From Ambrosia x helenae (lineage: Eukaryota > Streptophyta > Magnoliopsida > Asterales > Asteraceae), in the NCBI GenBank assembly GCA_030844895.1, contig CM061231.1:5586001-5650000 (forward strand): a stretch of DNA of 64,000 nucleotides, given 5' to 3'. Both the position numbers and the translations under genes were made by a program. A model generated the notes under the pieces. It saw nothing but the letters and a program-made list of their open reading frames with translations, was not told the DNA's origin and ran no database searches. Below, piece after piece: positions 35,264 to 47,449 of this stretch; the stretch's first letter is position 1; each line of letters opens with the position of its first letter.

Positions 35264-36180
35264 CAGGGGCGGATCTAATCTTTGAGGAGGGTGGGCATAT
35301 GCCCACCGTACAATCCACACTGCATGTGTATGCATATATATTTTTTCCCTTTTTTTTCGGTGATAAATTGGGGTAATGTCTGCGTAGAAGGAATAATTTT
35401 GTTAAAAGGAAGAAGATGACCTAAAATTAAATTCTTTTTGATTTTTTTTAATTTAAACACATTTTTCAATGTCAAGTCTGTAAATATCAGTAAAAGATTG
35501 ACTTTACAGTTTGCAACTTTGCATCAATTTTTAAACTCTTTAATGATATTTTATATGATGTAATAAAACTCTTTCTTTTTTATTTAATTTTTATTTTAAC
35601 TTTATTATTTATTAGTTATCCATTTTTTTATTATTTAGTTTTATTTTATTATTTAATTTATGCTCTATTATATTTGTTTATAAGGATTTTTTTTTGGTGC
35701 TAACTTTTTTTTTGGATCTCGCTAGATTATTACATAACATTACTTATGTTACTATCAACTGAATTAATGTTACAGGAAGCCAACAACCATTCTTATATTA
35801 AAAAACAATCATTCTTAAAAAAAAGTGACCAAAATACACATGTGCATCAAAACATAAATTTTATTCAGACGCTTCGGTTAATAAGTTCTAGTTCCATCAC
35901 TGTTTATGCCCTTCAACGTTCATTCGAAAATTTACTTCAATTATCAATGGTTATAGTATAACTTGATTTAATCCAAATAACACCTTTTTATAATATGACT
36001 TGACTTGTTATCTGGTTAATACCAATTTATATTATGTCTTGATTTGTTATCCAAATATCATCATTAAGTGCATATATATGAATTGATTTTACTCGGCCCA
36101 TTTTGACCAACTTGTTTTGACCGCCTTTTAACCCAACAAATTTGTGCCTCCCGTCAAAAAAAATTCTGTATCCGCCACTG
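35264..36180. mobile_element. Non-autonomous hAT-type element, 917 bases
   Basis: Left end CAGGGGCGGATCTAATC and right end (reverse complement) CAGTGGCGGATACAGAATT are the typical CAGNGGCGGA-type hAT termini. The 8-base flanks ATGTCGTT and ACGTCGTC match at 6 of 8 positions, fitting an aged 8-base target duplication. The interior is AT-rich with no transposase. Confidence 0.75.
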
Positions 36181-36968
36181 ACGTCGTCCAATATCAATAA
36201 ACACATACTCAAATAATTAACCATACAAATACACGCATTAAAAATACATTTAGTGATGCTTACTAAGTAAAAAAGAAAAGAAAACAAAACTTATTTTTTG
36301 ACCTCAAACAATAATTAATCAACAAAACAATGGACAACCATATCTAGATCTAGAGACTAGTTAGGTTCAAATTTCAAAGACCACAGGATTAAAAAGAAAT
36401 TAACCTTTCAAAAAAAAATCTAGATCTAGAGGTGTAACATCCTGAAATTTCACAAGATCATTATTTTGTCTAAAACAACTTCCCGAGTTTTATCGGATGG
36501 ATCCATCGACGAGTTTTGACGCATAAACCTTTAATTAAATAAAACGATAAGTGATCTTAATGCCTAAGTCATGGATTAGAAGTATGGTAGGGACCTAAAT
36601 GTTATTATTTAAAAGATATTTAGGAAGCTTTGGCATCAAGTTGTTACATTCTTAAAGTTCAAGGGGCTAAGTGTAACATGGGTTTATATTTGCATAAGAG
36701 TTAATTGCCAAAATAGCTCTTGAGGTTTGGTCCAAATTGCTTGTTTGGTCTCAAAATTATTTTTTTTGCCAAAATCACTCCTCACAGATCAAAAATTGCC
36801 AAAATGATCCATATTTAACTGAGTTTAAAAAATTTATTTAAATATTTGAATTATTTCAACCGCCAGTTTTCAAACGTTTGAAATTCAAACGTTTCAAATT
36901 TCTGACCCTATAAATACAACACCAATTAAACCTCATTCTCTGTCACAATTATCCCTCAAATCAAAGAT
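36181..36968. other. LTR-like start and repeat sequence
   Basis: TGTAACATCCTGAAATTTC at 36,433 resembles the TGTAACATC start of Gypsy-type LTRs and the TGTAACATCCTGAATTTGC at 52,540. A block TTGCCAAAATAGCTCTTGAG at 36,700 is in the style of dispersed plant repeats. No gene. Confidence 0.3.
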
Positions 36969-37002
36969 ATGGGTGGTGGTTATCCTTACGAAGCTGCTGG
37001 AC

Positions 37003-39437
37003 TGTAACACCCCAACCGATGGCGGAAACATCGAGGTGTCACGTAGTGACGATTGTTCAATAGCTCATGGACTAGAAATGTAAATATTGATACATTGATT
37101 AAATAATTTATTACATTGAAATGAAATACAATGTTTCTAAATGTCAACTAAACTGAAATACAATGAATCCAAAATCTAAGTAAAAATCCCAAAAGCTTAA
37201 AAATCATCTCATAAATAACCTGAAACATGTACGAAAATAGTATATGTCAATACAAAAATGTATTGGTGAGCATACCCTGTTTGAATACATATAGTAAGAA
37301 AAAGTGTTTAGCAATTCATGTGTGGTACCATTTGCAATTATGTAATAAGTAATATCCGTTCAAAACCAAACCTGAGAATAATGACTAACACATGACTAAC
37401 CAACTGAATAATGAATTAACAAGACAATGACCAAGATTCTCTCAACAGAGTCTCAAGGGGTATACCATAGTACTATTCATTGAAAAGCTAGGCCGCCCAG
37501 CGGTTAATGATTTTGACAAGTCATAGACACACCAATTAACATAAAGCAAACACACATGAGAATTGCATTAAGTATAAGAAATTGAAATTTGATTAATATA
37601 TAAGTACATGAGTCACCCCAAAGTAGTAAAACGGTAAAAAGGGGAAAGATATACTCACAGTTTGCAAAAGCGATCAAAATCCACTTAAGCGGACGTGAGC
37701 TAAGTAATGGGAATTCCGAGGAATTCAACCTATAATGTGTAAGAATACTAATAAGGAAGTGTCTAAAAAGTCTAAGGTAACTAGGGTCTAAAGCATTAGG
37801 GTTTGCTAAGTCGGTTTGGGGAATTAGAGTTTTTATGATAAGTCAAATTAATATAAAGGTTGTATATTAAAAATAATATGTCAAAGTTTGTAAATGTGGT
37901 TTAGGTAGTAATATAATTATTACAAATTGAATATTTAGACAAAAATATGTTTGAATAATTAAGACAAAGTAATTTAATTAATTATTTAAATTAATTATTG
38001 TAAATAAATACAATCATCATAAATATTGAAATAATTGGTTAGGAGTTACACATCGATCCAACAAATGCTAATAATGACTTTCAACATAAGAATGTTTCTA
38101 TCTTATGGGAAAAGTAATTATAAAATAGATGTTTAAATAGTTCAATTAAATAATTGATTAATTATGTCTATTTAAATGTAAATAAGACTAAAAATACAAG
38201 AAATGATCCAAAACTATTATTGTTATAGGAAATAAATACCTTCTGATGTAAATAAATGAAATTAATTTTCCCATAGTTTTTATAAACTTATTTATATTTA
38301 AAGTTGATTTAATGAGATTAAATCATATTTAAATGATTAAAAATAGGAAATTTAGTAAAAATAAATGTTTTATAAACCAATAATTTTTATTTCAGTTCAT
38401 GGTGATTAGAAATAATTTCCCAAAAAGTTTTAGACTCAAATCATTAAAAATAAATTTTTTTTATCAATTAAATATGATTAAAACAAGCTAAATCAATAAA
38501 ATATTTTACAGAAACTAAAAATATGATAACTTTCTATAAGTTATCAAGAAGCTACACCTAAAGTTTCATAATTTTTAGAGAAAAAAAATGAATTTATTAT
38601 GAATATTTCAAATTATATATATTATATATATAAAAAATAATAAGAAAATGAAATGAAAGGACATTACAAAAATAAAAAAACACAGATTCTGCATCAAGGG
38701 GACTCAAACTCGAGTCTGCCCTCTCCAACCCAACAACACCAACCACTAGGCTAGGTACCAACTTGTTGATTTATTTGAAACAAGAAAGTTTTTAATCAAT
38801 AACACATACTCATCTTCTTCCCCAAATCTTTCAAACCCTAACCTTAACTTTTCAATAATCTAAATTACACAAGATTATTGATTTGCAATAGAGGGATTTC
38901 GTAAAGGAACAACTAAAGAACAAAATGGCACGAGAAAAAAAAAAGACTCACATTGTTTAGGATAATGATCATGCAAGAAACAACTAGAACCAATGAATTA
39001 TGCTTGAACCTTAAATGTGTAAATCAACATGACAAATATATTGATAAAATAAGGGGTTGTGTAGGAGATGTTAGGTTGTGTGTCGATCGGTTTGAGGTTA
39101 TAATGGTTTCAAAGAATAATCATAACACTCATTTTATGGTAGTTGGTTACTAGCACAAGGAAAAGATTAGAGCAAGTTACAAAACTCCCCATTATGTCCA
39201 TTTACCTCAATTACTATTATTTAATGCATTAAAAACAATTAAACAACTAATAAAAGATATACTTTTAAGGTGTATTCTTGAAAAGAACCAATCATTTACA
39301 AGACCTATTTTGATATAACACTCGCATCGTGAATGCATGTAGTATTCTCTAAATTATTTTAACTTCAACTTTAGTTTATTGCTACTATAAGTCCCTAAAT
39401 TTGTAATTAACTCGTTAAAAAAATTGCAAATGTTACA
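37003..39437 (-). repeat. 3' LTR, 2,435 bases
   Basis: Plus strand begins TGTAACACCCCAACCGATGG and ends AAATGTTACA just before the polypurine tract. Its first 75 bases match, in inverse orientation, the end of the 54.6-kb element's LTR. It contains a mini-hairpin GTCACGTAGTGAC 37-49 bases from the tip. Confidence 0.8.
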
Positions 39438-42400
39438 GTCTCCCCTACTTTAGAGAATTTCGTCTCGAAATTACGTTGAAGTAAAAGTTTTTTTATGAAA
39501 CAAAAGAGTTTGAAAATAGCGAGTATGTTTTAAGAAATACATCAGTCATAAATTTGTCAAAGTTTAAAGTAGTGATTTAATACCTAAGTAAAAGTTTAAA
39601 AAATCCTTAACATTTGACCCAATGTTAGAAAGTCGAGAGTCTATAATGAGAAAAAGGTTTGGGGAAATATGTAATTGGTGAGGGCATAGGTACTCAGGAA
39701 GCAGTCTCCCCTACTTTAGAAAAGTTTCTGACTAAACGTTATTAGAGTATGCAGCAAGTATCCAAGTAATCGAGTGTGTAAGAGTATACAAGGTTTGTGT
39801 TTTCTGTGTGGGTGGTCAAGGGAAAGACTCTAGGAAGACGAATTAAAGATCGTGTAAGAACGTTCTTATCGAAAATGCTAGCTATTAGTCAACTATCTAA
39901 TGAAGAGGTAGTAATGGGTAGGTTCTTGGTCAGACTCCTAGTTCGCTCCCGCAGTATCATTTATGCTTATATATAGGGTGTACCGCAGCTGACCCACCAT
40001 ACTCCCGATACTTTGGATTCGTACTGATTGTCTACCAATAGCCTAATTAGAATTACACACCACCCTCATGTACCTGTAAGCCCATGATTGCGTTCCGGAC
40101 CGTAATCATCGATTTACCTTACACTAGGGTGTTATGCTTTTCCATAACCCTAACATGAAATAAATGTGTGCAACCAATATGTAATAGCCACTGTAATGAA
40201 ATAATGTTTAATCATGACATGGTTAGAGGTCCTTCCCTTTCGGGTCTTCCCTTTAACCGTAATGAAAGTAACATGTGAGTAATAGACATGGTTAGAGGTT
40301 CTTCCCTTTCAGGTTCACCCTTAACCGGTAACTTCTGTTCACATCGTTGGCTCTAAACACTCATATTGATAGACTCTGAGGTTTACACCGTTCCCCTCGG
40401 ATTGAAGAAGTACTTTAATCCGAGTCGTACGTGGGCACTGGCTTAGTTCTCATACGAGTTATCAACTAGTATGTTCGTTGGCCATGATGATGAACAAAAT
40501 AATGTAAAGTATAACAGGGTTTCGCTCAAAACAGGAAAAATATGCATACCAAATATGCGTTCAAGTAAGTATATAAGTATAGCATAAAATTCCGATTGAA
40601 AGAATAGTATAACATAAATCGAGTAAATCGCACAATTGCACAAAATGAAAGTAAACGAGTTGAATTAATGCAAATAGGCAATGTGAAAATCATCACAAAT
40701 AACGTGTTAGAAATAACTATGAATAAAAATGGTGCAAGAATAAAATAATGAAATTTACGGCAAACGAATGTGCACGGAACGGGTGTATAGCCTACTGGCA
40801 TGTGAGTTAAAATCTAGTAATTTTACATATATGCATTATACGATGAAAGACAGTTAGCAACATTTTGATAAGAGGATATGTCCATTGTTTAAACCAAAAG
40901 TTTTGCGACTGAAAGCGTACAAATGTGAAAAGTAAATTTTTCGTAGTGTACTCGAACTTTATGATATAGTTGAAGGAATAGTTGTAATGCATGAGAATAA
41001 CTTTTTAGAAATCGAAATGTGTCTTAGATTCAAAACAGGTTCACATGAAAAGATTTCGTAGGTACACCTTTTCATGTGTTTACGAGAAGTCGAGTTTGAA
41101 AAGTGTTATAAGGCATTTTATTAGTTGCAAGTTTCTCCCGAAAACATATATTGGGTAGGTCATATGAAAACAAAAGGTTTACATTTGATTTGTGAAAGAT
41201 GCAATACAAGTTTATAAAACGCAAGATGAAACCATTTCATGAAATATGTGTAATTCTAATGTGTTTCAAAAGACCAAAATTTAAAATGGCGTGAAGGTTG
41301 TGAATGATCCCAGATGCCTTGATGCATTTTGGAAACTAGAATTTTTCGTATTTAGACATTTATTTAACTTGTAGGTTGAAATCTCATTAAATTCGAAAAA
41401 TTTTAATTATTATGCAATGTTGAGAAAATCTAAGTGTTATTGGGTCAACTTGAAACCTTTTAATTGTCAAACTTCTACGAAAATTTATACATAAAAAGAT
41501 CATTTGTTTGTAAGGATTGTTAAGGCATCTCTTTGGGCTCATGACGGCTACTTGTTTCAAGACACAAGGTGTATATAAAGTGTGTTCAAATTTGGCGAAT
41601 AGGCTTTGTGAAAAAAAAAACTTATAGGATAAGTTGTCAAATTAATCGTTTTAGATATTTAAGGATATACTGTGACTTTGATCAAGTAAGTTTGTACACA
41701 TGGAGATATAATATAAGCTTTAATGTGATAATAAAACGAACAAAAAGTTTTAATAATGATGATAAGGAATTCAAAAGCGAATGATCAATGAATAATGGCA
41801 TATGAAACATCAAGTGATTATATTGAATCTTCAAATGATAATCAAATATAAATATTAATGATATAAAACATTGGAATTGTTTCCATAGGAAACTTTGACT
41901 AACTCAAATATTTGAAATTTCCTAGTGACTTGTGGGAGCGTACTTTAGCCTATAAGTGAATGCTCACCCTTCCAGATTGCACGTGCCCCATCACTAGTGA
42001 ATTCCAAAGCTTTAGCGAGATTAAAAACGAGATGTAGAAATAGATCCTTGAGATGTGGATTTCACTCATAACTCAAAGATGTATTTCAAAATTGAAAACT
42101 ATTGTGGAATGAAACCAATCACTAAGTTAAGGATATCACTCCCAGCTTAGTGGTTAAGTTTCTTTTTGAAAGTAATACTCTTTGAGGTGTGGATGTCACT
42201 CCTATCTCAAAGATATATTCCTAAGATAAATATCATATAAAGGAATGAAACTAACCACCAAGGTATGGATACCACTCCTAACTTGGTGATATCGTTTCGT
42301 TGGTGAAATACGAGTGTCTTCTACTCCAAGCAAAATATCGAAAGAATAACGAGAAAGACTCATAGTGAAAATATCTTGAAAGAAAATATAAGAATAAGAA

Positions 42401-42450
42401 AAAAAAATATACACGAGAGGACTCGTGAATGCAAGCTTAGTTATAGACTA

Positions 42451-42490
42451 GGCTCTGATACCAATCCCTATAACCATGGCTCTGATACCA
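42451..42490 (-). promoter_or_regulatory. Two tandem primer-binding sites
   Basis: The minus strand reads TGGTATCAGAGCC twice, at 42,490-42,478 and again at 42,463-42,451, 27 bases apart. The related element at 57,173 has only the first copy, with AATTAGGTTATTAG in place of the second. Confidence 0.85.
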
Positions 42491-42493
42491 ATC

Positions 42494-42576
42494 TGTAACA
42501 CCCCAACCGATGGCGGAAACATCGAGGCGTCACTACGTGACACCTCGATGTTTCCGCCATCGGTTGGGGTGTTACA
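42494..42576. repeat. 83-base palindrome replacing the 5' LTR
   Basis: Both ends are the LTR 3' tip (TGTAACACCCCAACC / GGTTGGGGTGTTACA). The arms are about 40 bases with one clear mismatch, and the centre is GTCAC-TAC-GTGAC. The centre is the natural mini-hairpin found in the intact LTR. Confidence 0.9.
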
Positions 42577-43216
42577 TGGACCTTCGAATCTCCGGCGATA
42601 CTATCGCCGGAAACGTCATGTACCAATTCCTGCTGCTCCTCCTCCTCAACCTCGTGTCTCCAACCCCGTCCCCTCCATTCCTCCACTCCCGGGATACACT
42701 CCCTCACACCCAGATGCTGATTTCACTAAAGAGGAGATTGTGTGGTTTGTAGATTATGTTATGGCTGAGAGGGGAATGTGGCGTCTACGATTGGTGGAGA
42801 ACCAACCGAACCCCACCCCCACTTTCAGGCTACCCCCACCCCAACCCCTCCTGATCGGGAGCCAACCGAGGAGGACCTGGAAGCTTTAAGGGATGCTATG
42901 GAATAAGAACAAAACATTTTTTTCCCTCCTCGTGAGTACTGCTGCATCCCCTTGGATGTGAGGTCCGACGGTCGCGATAGCAATCGTTCCGTGTGCCCCC
43001 TCCCCCCGTACTACACACTCAAGGACTGGGACAATTACTCTCCATAGTGGGGGTTTTATTTTTAATTATCTATGTTTTAGGATTTAATAAAAGTAATTTA
43101 GGATTATCTATGTAATGTTTACTTATTTAGGTTTAATTATGTTAATGTTTTTATTTAAATGTAATGTTTTTATTTAATTTGACAAATTCATAACAAAACA
43201 TAAAATAAAAATTAAA

Positions 43217-43714
43217 TTAAACTACAAACATTACATTTTTAAAAACATAAAACATTAAATTAAAATAAAAACACACTACTACAAATTTAAATAAAAACTT
43301 AAAAAAACACACTACTACAAATAAAATAAAATAAAACTTAAGAAAGTTTAGGGCGTAACATTTGCCACGCCGAAACATGTTCAAAATCAACCCCGTACTC
43401 GGCCGCATAGTCGATTTGAGTAAAGGCAACTTGTGTATCTTCAGTTTCGTTGGGCTTCTAGTCACCGTTTTTTTAAATAAATTTTCGAAGTTTTGACACT
43501 TCGATAGGAGGGTCGCGTGTTTATGAGAGATTGAATCACACGAACGGTTAGTTCCCCCGACAAGTTGACTGAACTCGGATAAAACTTTTTTCCAGTTCGG
43601 ATTGCTCCATCCACGAACACGACCACGACCCGTGCTAGTTGAGGCGTCATTAGGGTGTACGGTATCGTACGTGATCACTAACGCGATTTCTTCCTCTTGA
43701 GTCCAAGCAACCAT
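43217..43714 (-). pseudogene. Myb/SANT-like (trihelix-type) protein remnant, frameshifted
   Basis: The minus strand from ATG 43,714 encodes WTQEEEIALVITYDTVHPND, then WKKVLSEFSQLVGGTNRSCD and SISHKHATLLSKC: the tryptophan-spaced helices of a Myb/SANT-like DNA-binding domain as found in plant transposon accessory proteins and related host genes. Near 43,450 the frame slips. The next frame continues VAFTQIDYAAEYGVDFEH and WQMLRPKLS to a stop at 43,338, typical of the family's C-terminal part. The current frame instead runs on to 43,217 through unrelated sequence. Probably the first gene of an old PIF/Harbinger-like or similar element; that placement is uncertain. Confidence 0.6.
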
Positions 43715-43889
43715 GATGAGGATGATGAGTTGAAGAAGATTGTGGGATTTTTTAAATGTATAGAAGAAGATTGTGGGTTTGAATGTTGTAATTTGGTCAA
43801 ATAAGTGTGCGTATATATAGGTAAAAAAAGGTAATTTTTTTTTTTAATTTGATCAAAGGACCGTTGGCTAGCCAACGGCTAGTCTTTGC

Positions 43890-44639
43890 CTTGTGATGGC
43901 CATCGTGGATAAACCAATCGCGGCCGTGATAAATCATTGGGGGCGGTGTTTCGCGGAGACCACGCCATCACAGCGGGCCTATCGCGGACCGCCCGGGTAC
44001 GAAGATGATAAGCTCGATCCATGGTGGTGACATTGGTTTTGCTAAGATATTGACAATGATTTTATAATGATGTTTAAGTGGTTCTTACAGTGTAATGATG
44101 ATTATAAGATCTCTATAGAATGATGATAGCATGGAGATTATTTTTATGGTTGGCTTTGGAATGGGGTGTATACTATGTTGATGAATGAGAAAATGGGATT
44201 TTCATGGGTTTTGCACCATATTAGAAATAACACACTAAAGACCATGTGCATGGAATGTTCATTTCAAGTACCACGTGCATGGAATGTTAATTTCAAGTTT
44301 TAGGTGTGTGTGACATATATTCATGAACAGCTTCTTGATCGTTCGTTTGTCCTTACGATTCTAAAATAGATGAGGATGTGAGCATCACACTAAAGTGAGT
44401 TCTTGTGTCACTATTTTAGTTATTATTTTTTTAAATATTTTGAGCTAACGGGCATGCTAAACCAGTATGATTATTTTTATGAAGTCACAAAAATATTCTT
44501 TTAATGAAGCTACAAATATTTTTGTGTACGAATGAAATCCGTATTAACTCATACATATTTTTTTGGTATGAAACACGAGTAGGCGGAATGCGTCTAATGT
44601 GTTATTATATGGTTTGAGTTATATGAGTTATATATATAT
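43890..44639. other. LTR-like sequence hosting Helitrons, no gene
   Basis: GC-rich 43,880-43,995 (ATCGCGGCCGTG, CGCGGAGACCACGCC) is followed by sequence with repeated (G)TAGGCGGAATGCG(T/C) motifs at 44,580, 45,385, 45,615 and 45,700, consistent with a large LTR that ends at 50,249 and was interrupted by two Helitrons. Confidence 0.4.
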
Positions 44640-44682
44640 ATATATATCTATATCTATATCTATATCTATATCTATATCTATA
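44640..44682. repeat. (TATATC)n microsatellite at Helitron 5' border
   Basis: About seven TATATC units abut the TC start of the Helitron. Their unit ends in TC, so the exact element start is ambiguous by multiples of six. Confidence 0.85.
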
Positions 44683-45327
44683 TCTATACTATATTATAAA
44701 GCATTTCCTAAGGACTTCTTAAAATTTAAGAGGTACAAGTTTGATTCCTTATGATACAATACACAATGCATATAATAACTACATTTTGAGGGTAAAATTG
44801 TCTTTTAAACACTATATTTAATCAAAAGGTAATCAAGAGTCATGAGATGTTTATGAGACCTCATGACATTCAATTCAACAATTATTTTAAACACATTAGA
44901 TAGAACACATATAAAAACTAATTTATAATACTACATATTTTATTATAATCTTTTACATATAATTAGGTACTTTATAAAAATTAAAGTTTTTATAAACATG
45001 ATAATACTATATAGAAATCGAGAAAAATCAATAATGAAAGTCGTGTTTTTTAATCATGAGATAACGATTTGAATTCTAAAATTACTACATATGGCTAATC
45101 TGATCTAAAGATTATTGAGAACCATTCGGACCGATGTTCATAACCGATTAGCCAAACGGGAACAAATGAATAATTGAAACAATCTGTTTTTGAAATATCT
45201 TAATCGCAAGTTTTGGTTTTGGTTATGGCTCAAAACCGAAGTGAACCGAACAACAGCTTATACACACCCTTAAAATCATCAATTAGAGTGTTGTGGTCTC
45301 CGCCGCAACGCGCGGGCACCAAACTAG
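44683..45327 (+). mobile_element. Small Helitron, about 645 bases
   Basis: 5' end A|TCTATACTATATTATAAAGC. 3' end: hairpin CCGCCGCAACGCGCGGG, then CACCAAA and CTAG, followed by T. No coding capacity. It lies inside an older LTR. Confidence 0.8.
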
Positions 45328-45488
45328 TATATATATGAATAGACTGTTGTCTTGATTAAAGTGTGGCTTAAGTTTTTATTTAATAAGCGGAATGCGCTTA
45401 ATGTCTCGGTCACGTATTTAAAACCTTACTTGGTAGATCAAGTTTTGTCTTGATTGTTACTTGTTTAGGTTATATGGGTTATTATATA

Positions 45489-45524
<36 letters not shown>

Positions 45525-46008
45525 AATTGTGTATGTCAGTTATCGGGAATATAAACTGAGCTATAATAGTATGTGATATGCCTGCTATGAATTATAGTTA
45601 GGGTTTGAGTCGAGTAGGCGGAATGCGCTTATGCGGACTTGGTATTGTTGTGCTAAATAGACGGGATGCTTTTATAATGGATTGTAACGAAAGTCTTGGG
45701 TTGAATAGGCGGATTGTGCTTATCCTAGACTTTAAATAGTGCTTTGGGAACAATTAGGCAGACTGCACGTATTGTTGACTCTATGGTTATAGTATTTTGT
45801 TATTGCTTATTTTAACAACTTACTCATTATTGAAAACTTATAAAACTTGAACTCACTCAGCGTAGCGTAGCTGACTTTTGCATACACGTTAGATTGATTT
45901 CAGGTTGTTGATGAATAAAAAACGCCTTGACATGCAGTGGAGCTACTCAGTTGCGGTTGACATTTCAATTAAGAAGACGTCTACGAGATTGCTCGAACGT
46001 TATTTACA
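45328..46008. other. LTR-like sequence between two Helitrons
   Basis: No gene. Contains (TG)n(TA)n at about 45,490-45,523 and three copies of a (T)AGGCGGA(A/T)T motif. Continues across the next Helitron to 50,249. Confidence 0.4.
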
Positions 46009-46216
46009 CTAGTGGAATGCCCGCGCGTTGCGGCGGGTGTTCCAACCAACACCGAATTCAGTTATGTTAGTTTTGTATTCGTATAAGTGTGCTATATATT
46101 GGTTATTGGTGCTAGAACAACCCATGCTAGTTAAATACACACAAAATGTGATGCTATTTGATGTTGTGAGGTTGTTGTCAGCATGTCGCGTATCGCCTTA
46201 GTTTTAGTCATTATTT

Positions 46217-46776
46217 AAGGAAACACAAGCTCAGTTCTACCGATATAATCCGTTTCCATAAGTGATGCCAAAGGTTCAATAGCTTGGCCTGCAATGGCTG
46301 GCAATGCAAGCAATACAAGCTCAGTTTGCGCGCTCGGAGACCACGTAACATCTTTCAAAGTTCCCACAAATTCACTAACTAAAACCAATCATAATCAAAG
46401 AGAATTCAAAACTACACATTTCATACCATCATAATTCATATAACAAAACTGCCAATCAAACAAATGATCAATGACTGAAAATTCTTACATTTGCTCATCA
46501 ACCGAACCATTTACAATCTTATCACGTGTTTCGCCTAACCTTTTTTTCCAAATTTGAAGAACCCATATCATAATCCAAAGCCTCTTGATCACTAATCAAC
46601 CCACAACCCCTAATCATAGTATTAAATCTCAATTTCCTATTATGAAGTTCATATCTATTTCTTACAACAGCCTTTTGTCCAGGCAATTGAGTAACCAAGT
46701 GCTTTCTAATAGCCTTATTATCACTTATACCACCAACTCCACAACTCAATGCACCAGCAACCACCATTTTTTCCAT
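46217..46776 (-). pseudogene. MATE (DETOXIFICATION 45/46-like) transporter fragment
   Basis: The minus strand has an exon from ATG 46,776 to about 46,489 (N-terminal, basic, plastid-targeting-like region ending in a GTAAG donor) and an exon at about 46,374-46,217 reading ELVLLALPAIAGQAIEPLAS then LMETDYIGR. That is the start of the first MATE helix pair of the plastid DTX45/46 group. The family exports organic compounds by H+ or Na+ antiport across membranes. One extra A near 46,546 shifts exon 1, and the copy stops soon after the YIGR motif, so about three quarters of the gene is missing. Helitron cargo, not a working gene. Confidence 0.7.
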
Positions 46777-46899
46777 ATAGATAAACCCTTAATCTCAAAA
46801 CAACAATATCTAATTCAATTTCTACAAAAAAAAAAAAAAAAAAAAAGATGTTAATTTTCTATTTAAAGATGTTCAATTTATATATAAAGATTGATCTTT

Positions 46900-47400
46900 A
46901 AGTTATGCATTTGCTTCGGAAGAACATAGAAAGAATGCAGGAGTACCGTTTTTATTTTTCTTGGTACATGATTCTCACAGCTACATAAAAATAGTAGTTG
47001 TTCGCTGGCCTCGATTTTTAAGCGTTGAACTCGTCAAGAAGGTAGTCAAAATAAGTCTCATACTTTTGATCTTCAAAATGAAGAACTTGTTGTCCTCCAT
47101 GTGATGTTAACTTTGAAAAACAACAGTCACTCTAATCCAGTTGCATTCCTCAAGGCAACATCTTCTAAGCTTTTCATATACAGAAAATGGAAAAAAAAAA
47201 GTTTAGAACAACGGCTGGCTTGCATCTTGATAAAAATTTGACAATATGTGTTGACATTTTTATAGTGTGTACAGACAGGGTCAGGAACTTTCTTAAGGAG
47301 AGGAAGGGATAAAATTATATGAAATATAGTGAAAATAATTGCAATGGTGTACAAATACATGTTTTATAAAAATGTATAAAGAATATGGAAAAAGTACCTA
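46900..47400 (-). pseudogene. Unidentified coding-like piece between the two captured genes
   Basis: The minus strand at about 47,114-47,020 reads LTSHGGQQVLHFEDQKYETY then FDYLLDEFNA and a stop, which looks like a protein C-terminus. Just upstream, 47,175-47,127 reads YMKSLEDVALRNATGLE. It may be a third captured gene end. No family recognised. Confidence 0.3.
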
Positions 47401-47449
47401 CAGTTGGTGTTTATTTAAAATAAAAGCCTCAAAAGCTTTGTAGGAAGCA

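Larger units (their letters stand above)
36998..42581 (-). mobile_element. Non-autonomous LTR retroelement with one palindromic LTR
   Basis: The element spans 37,003-42,576, flanked by TGGAC at 36,998-37,002 and 42,577-42,581. The 3' LTR is 37,003-39,437. A polypurine tract (AAAGTAGGGGAGAC on the minus strand) lies at 39,438-39,452, with a second copy near 39,703. The 5' end is not a normal LTR but an 83-base palindrome (42,494-42,576), next to the primer-binding site. The interior (about 3 kb) has no recognisable gag or pol frame. LTR ends, tract and primer-binding region are shared with the 54.6-61.6 kb element, so both belong to one Gypsy-like family. Confidence 0.85.
36969..42889 (+). pseudogene. 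ORF split by an LTR element insertion, unknown basic proline-rich protein
   Basis: ATG at 36,969 opens a frame (MGGGYPYEAAG) that is cut at 37,002. The same frame resumes at 42,582 (SNLRRYYRRKRHVPIPAAPP) after the TGGAC target duplication and runs to a stop at 42,889. Removing the element and one copy of the duplication rejoins the two parts in frame, about 110 residues in all. The product is basic and proline-rich, with FTKEEIVWFVDYVMAERGMW as the only well-formed segment. It faces the Myb/SANT-like remnant at 43.3-43.7 kb and may be the other gene of an older transposon. No family is recognised. Confidence 0.6.

Noticed and set aside
35106..35376. Short frames on both strands around the left end of the hAT element
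   Set aside because: They cross the transposon border and have no homology to a family I know.
42476..42580. Palindrome as an independent MITE
   Set aside because: Its ends are the LTR tip, it abuts the primer-binding site, and the TGGAC duplication flanks the whole 5.6-kb element, not the palindrome alone.
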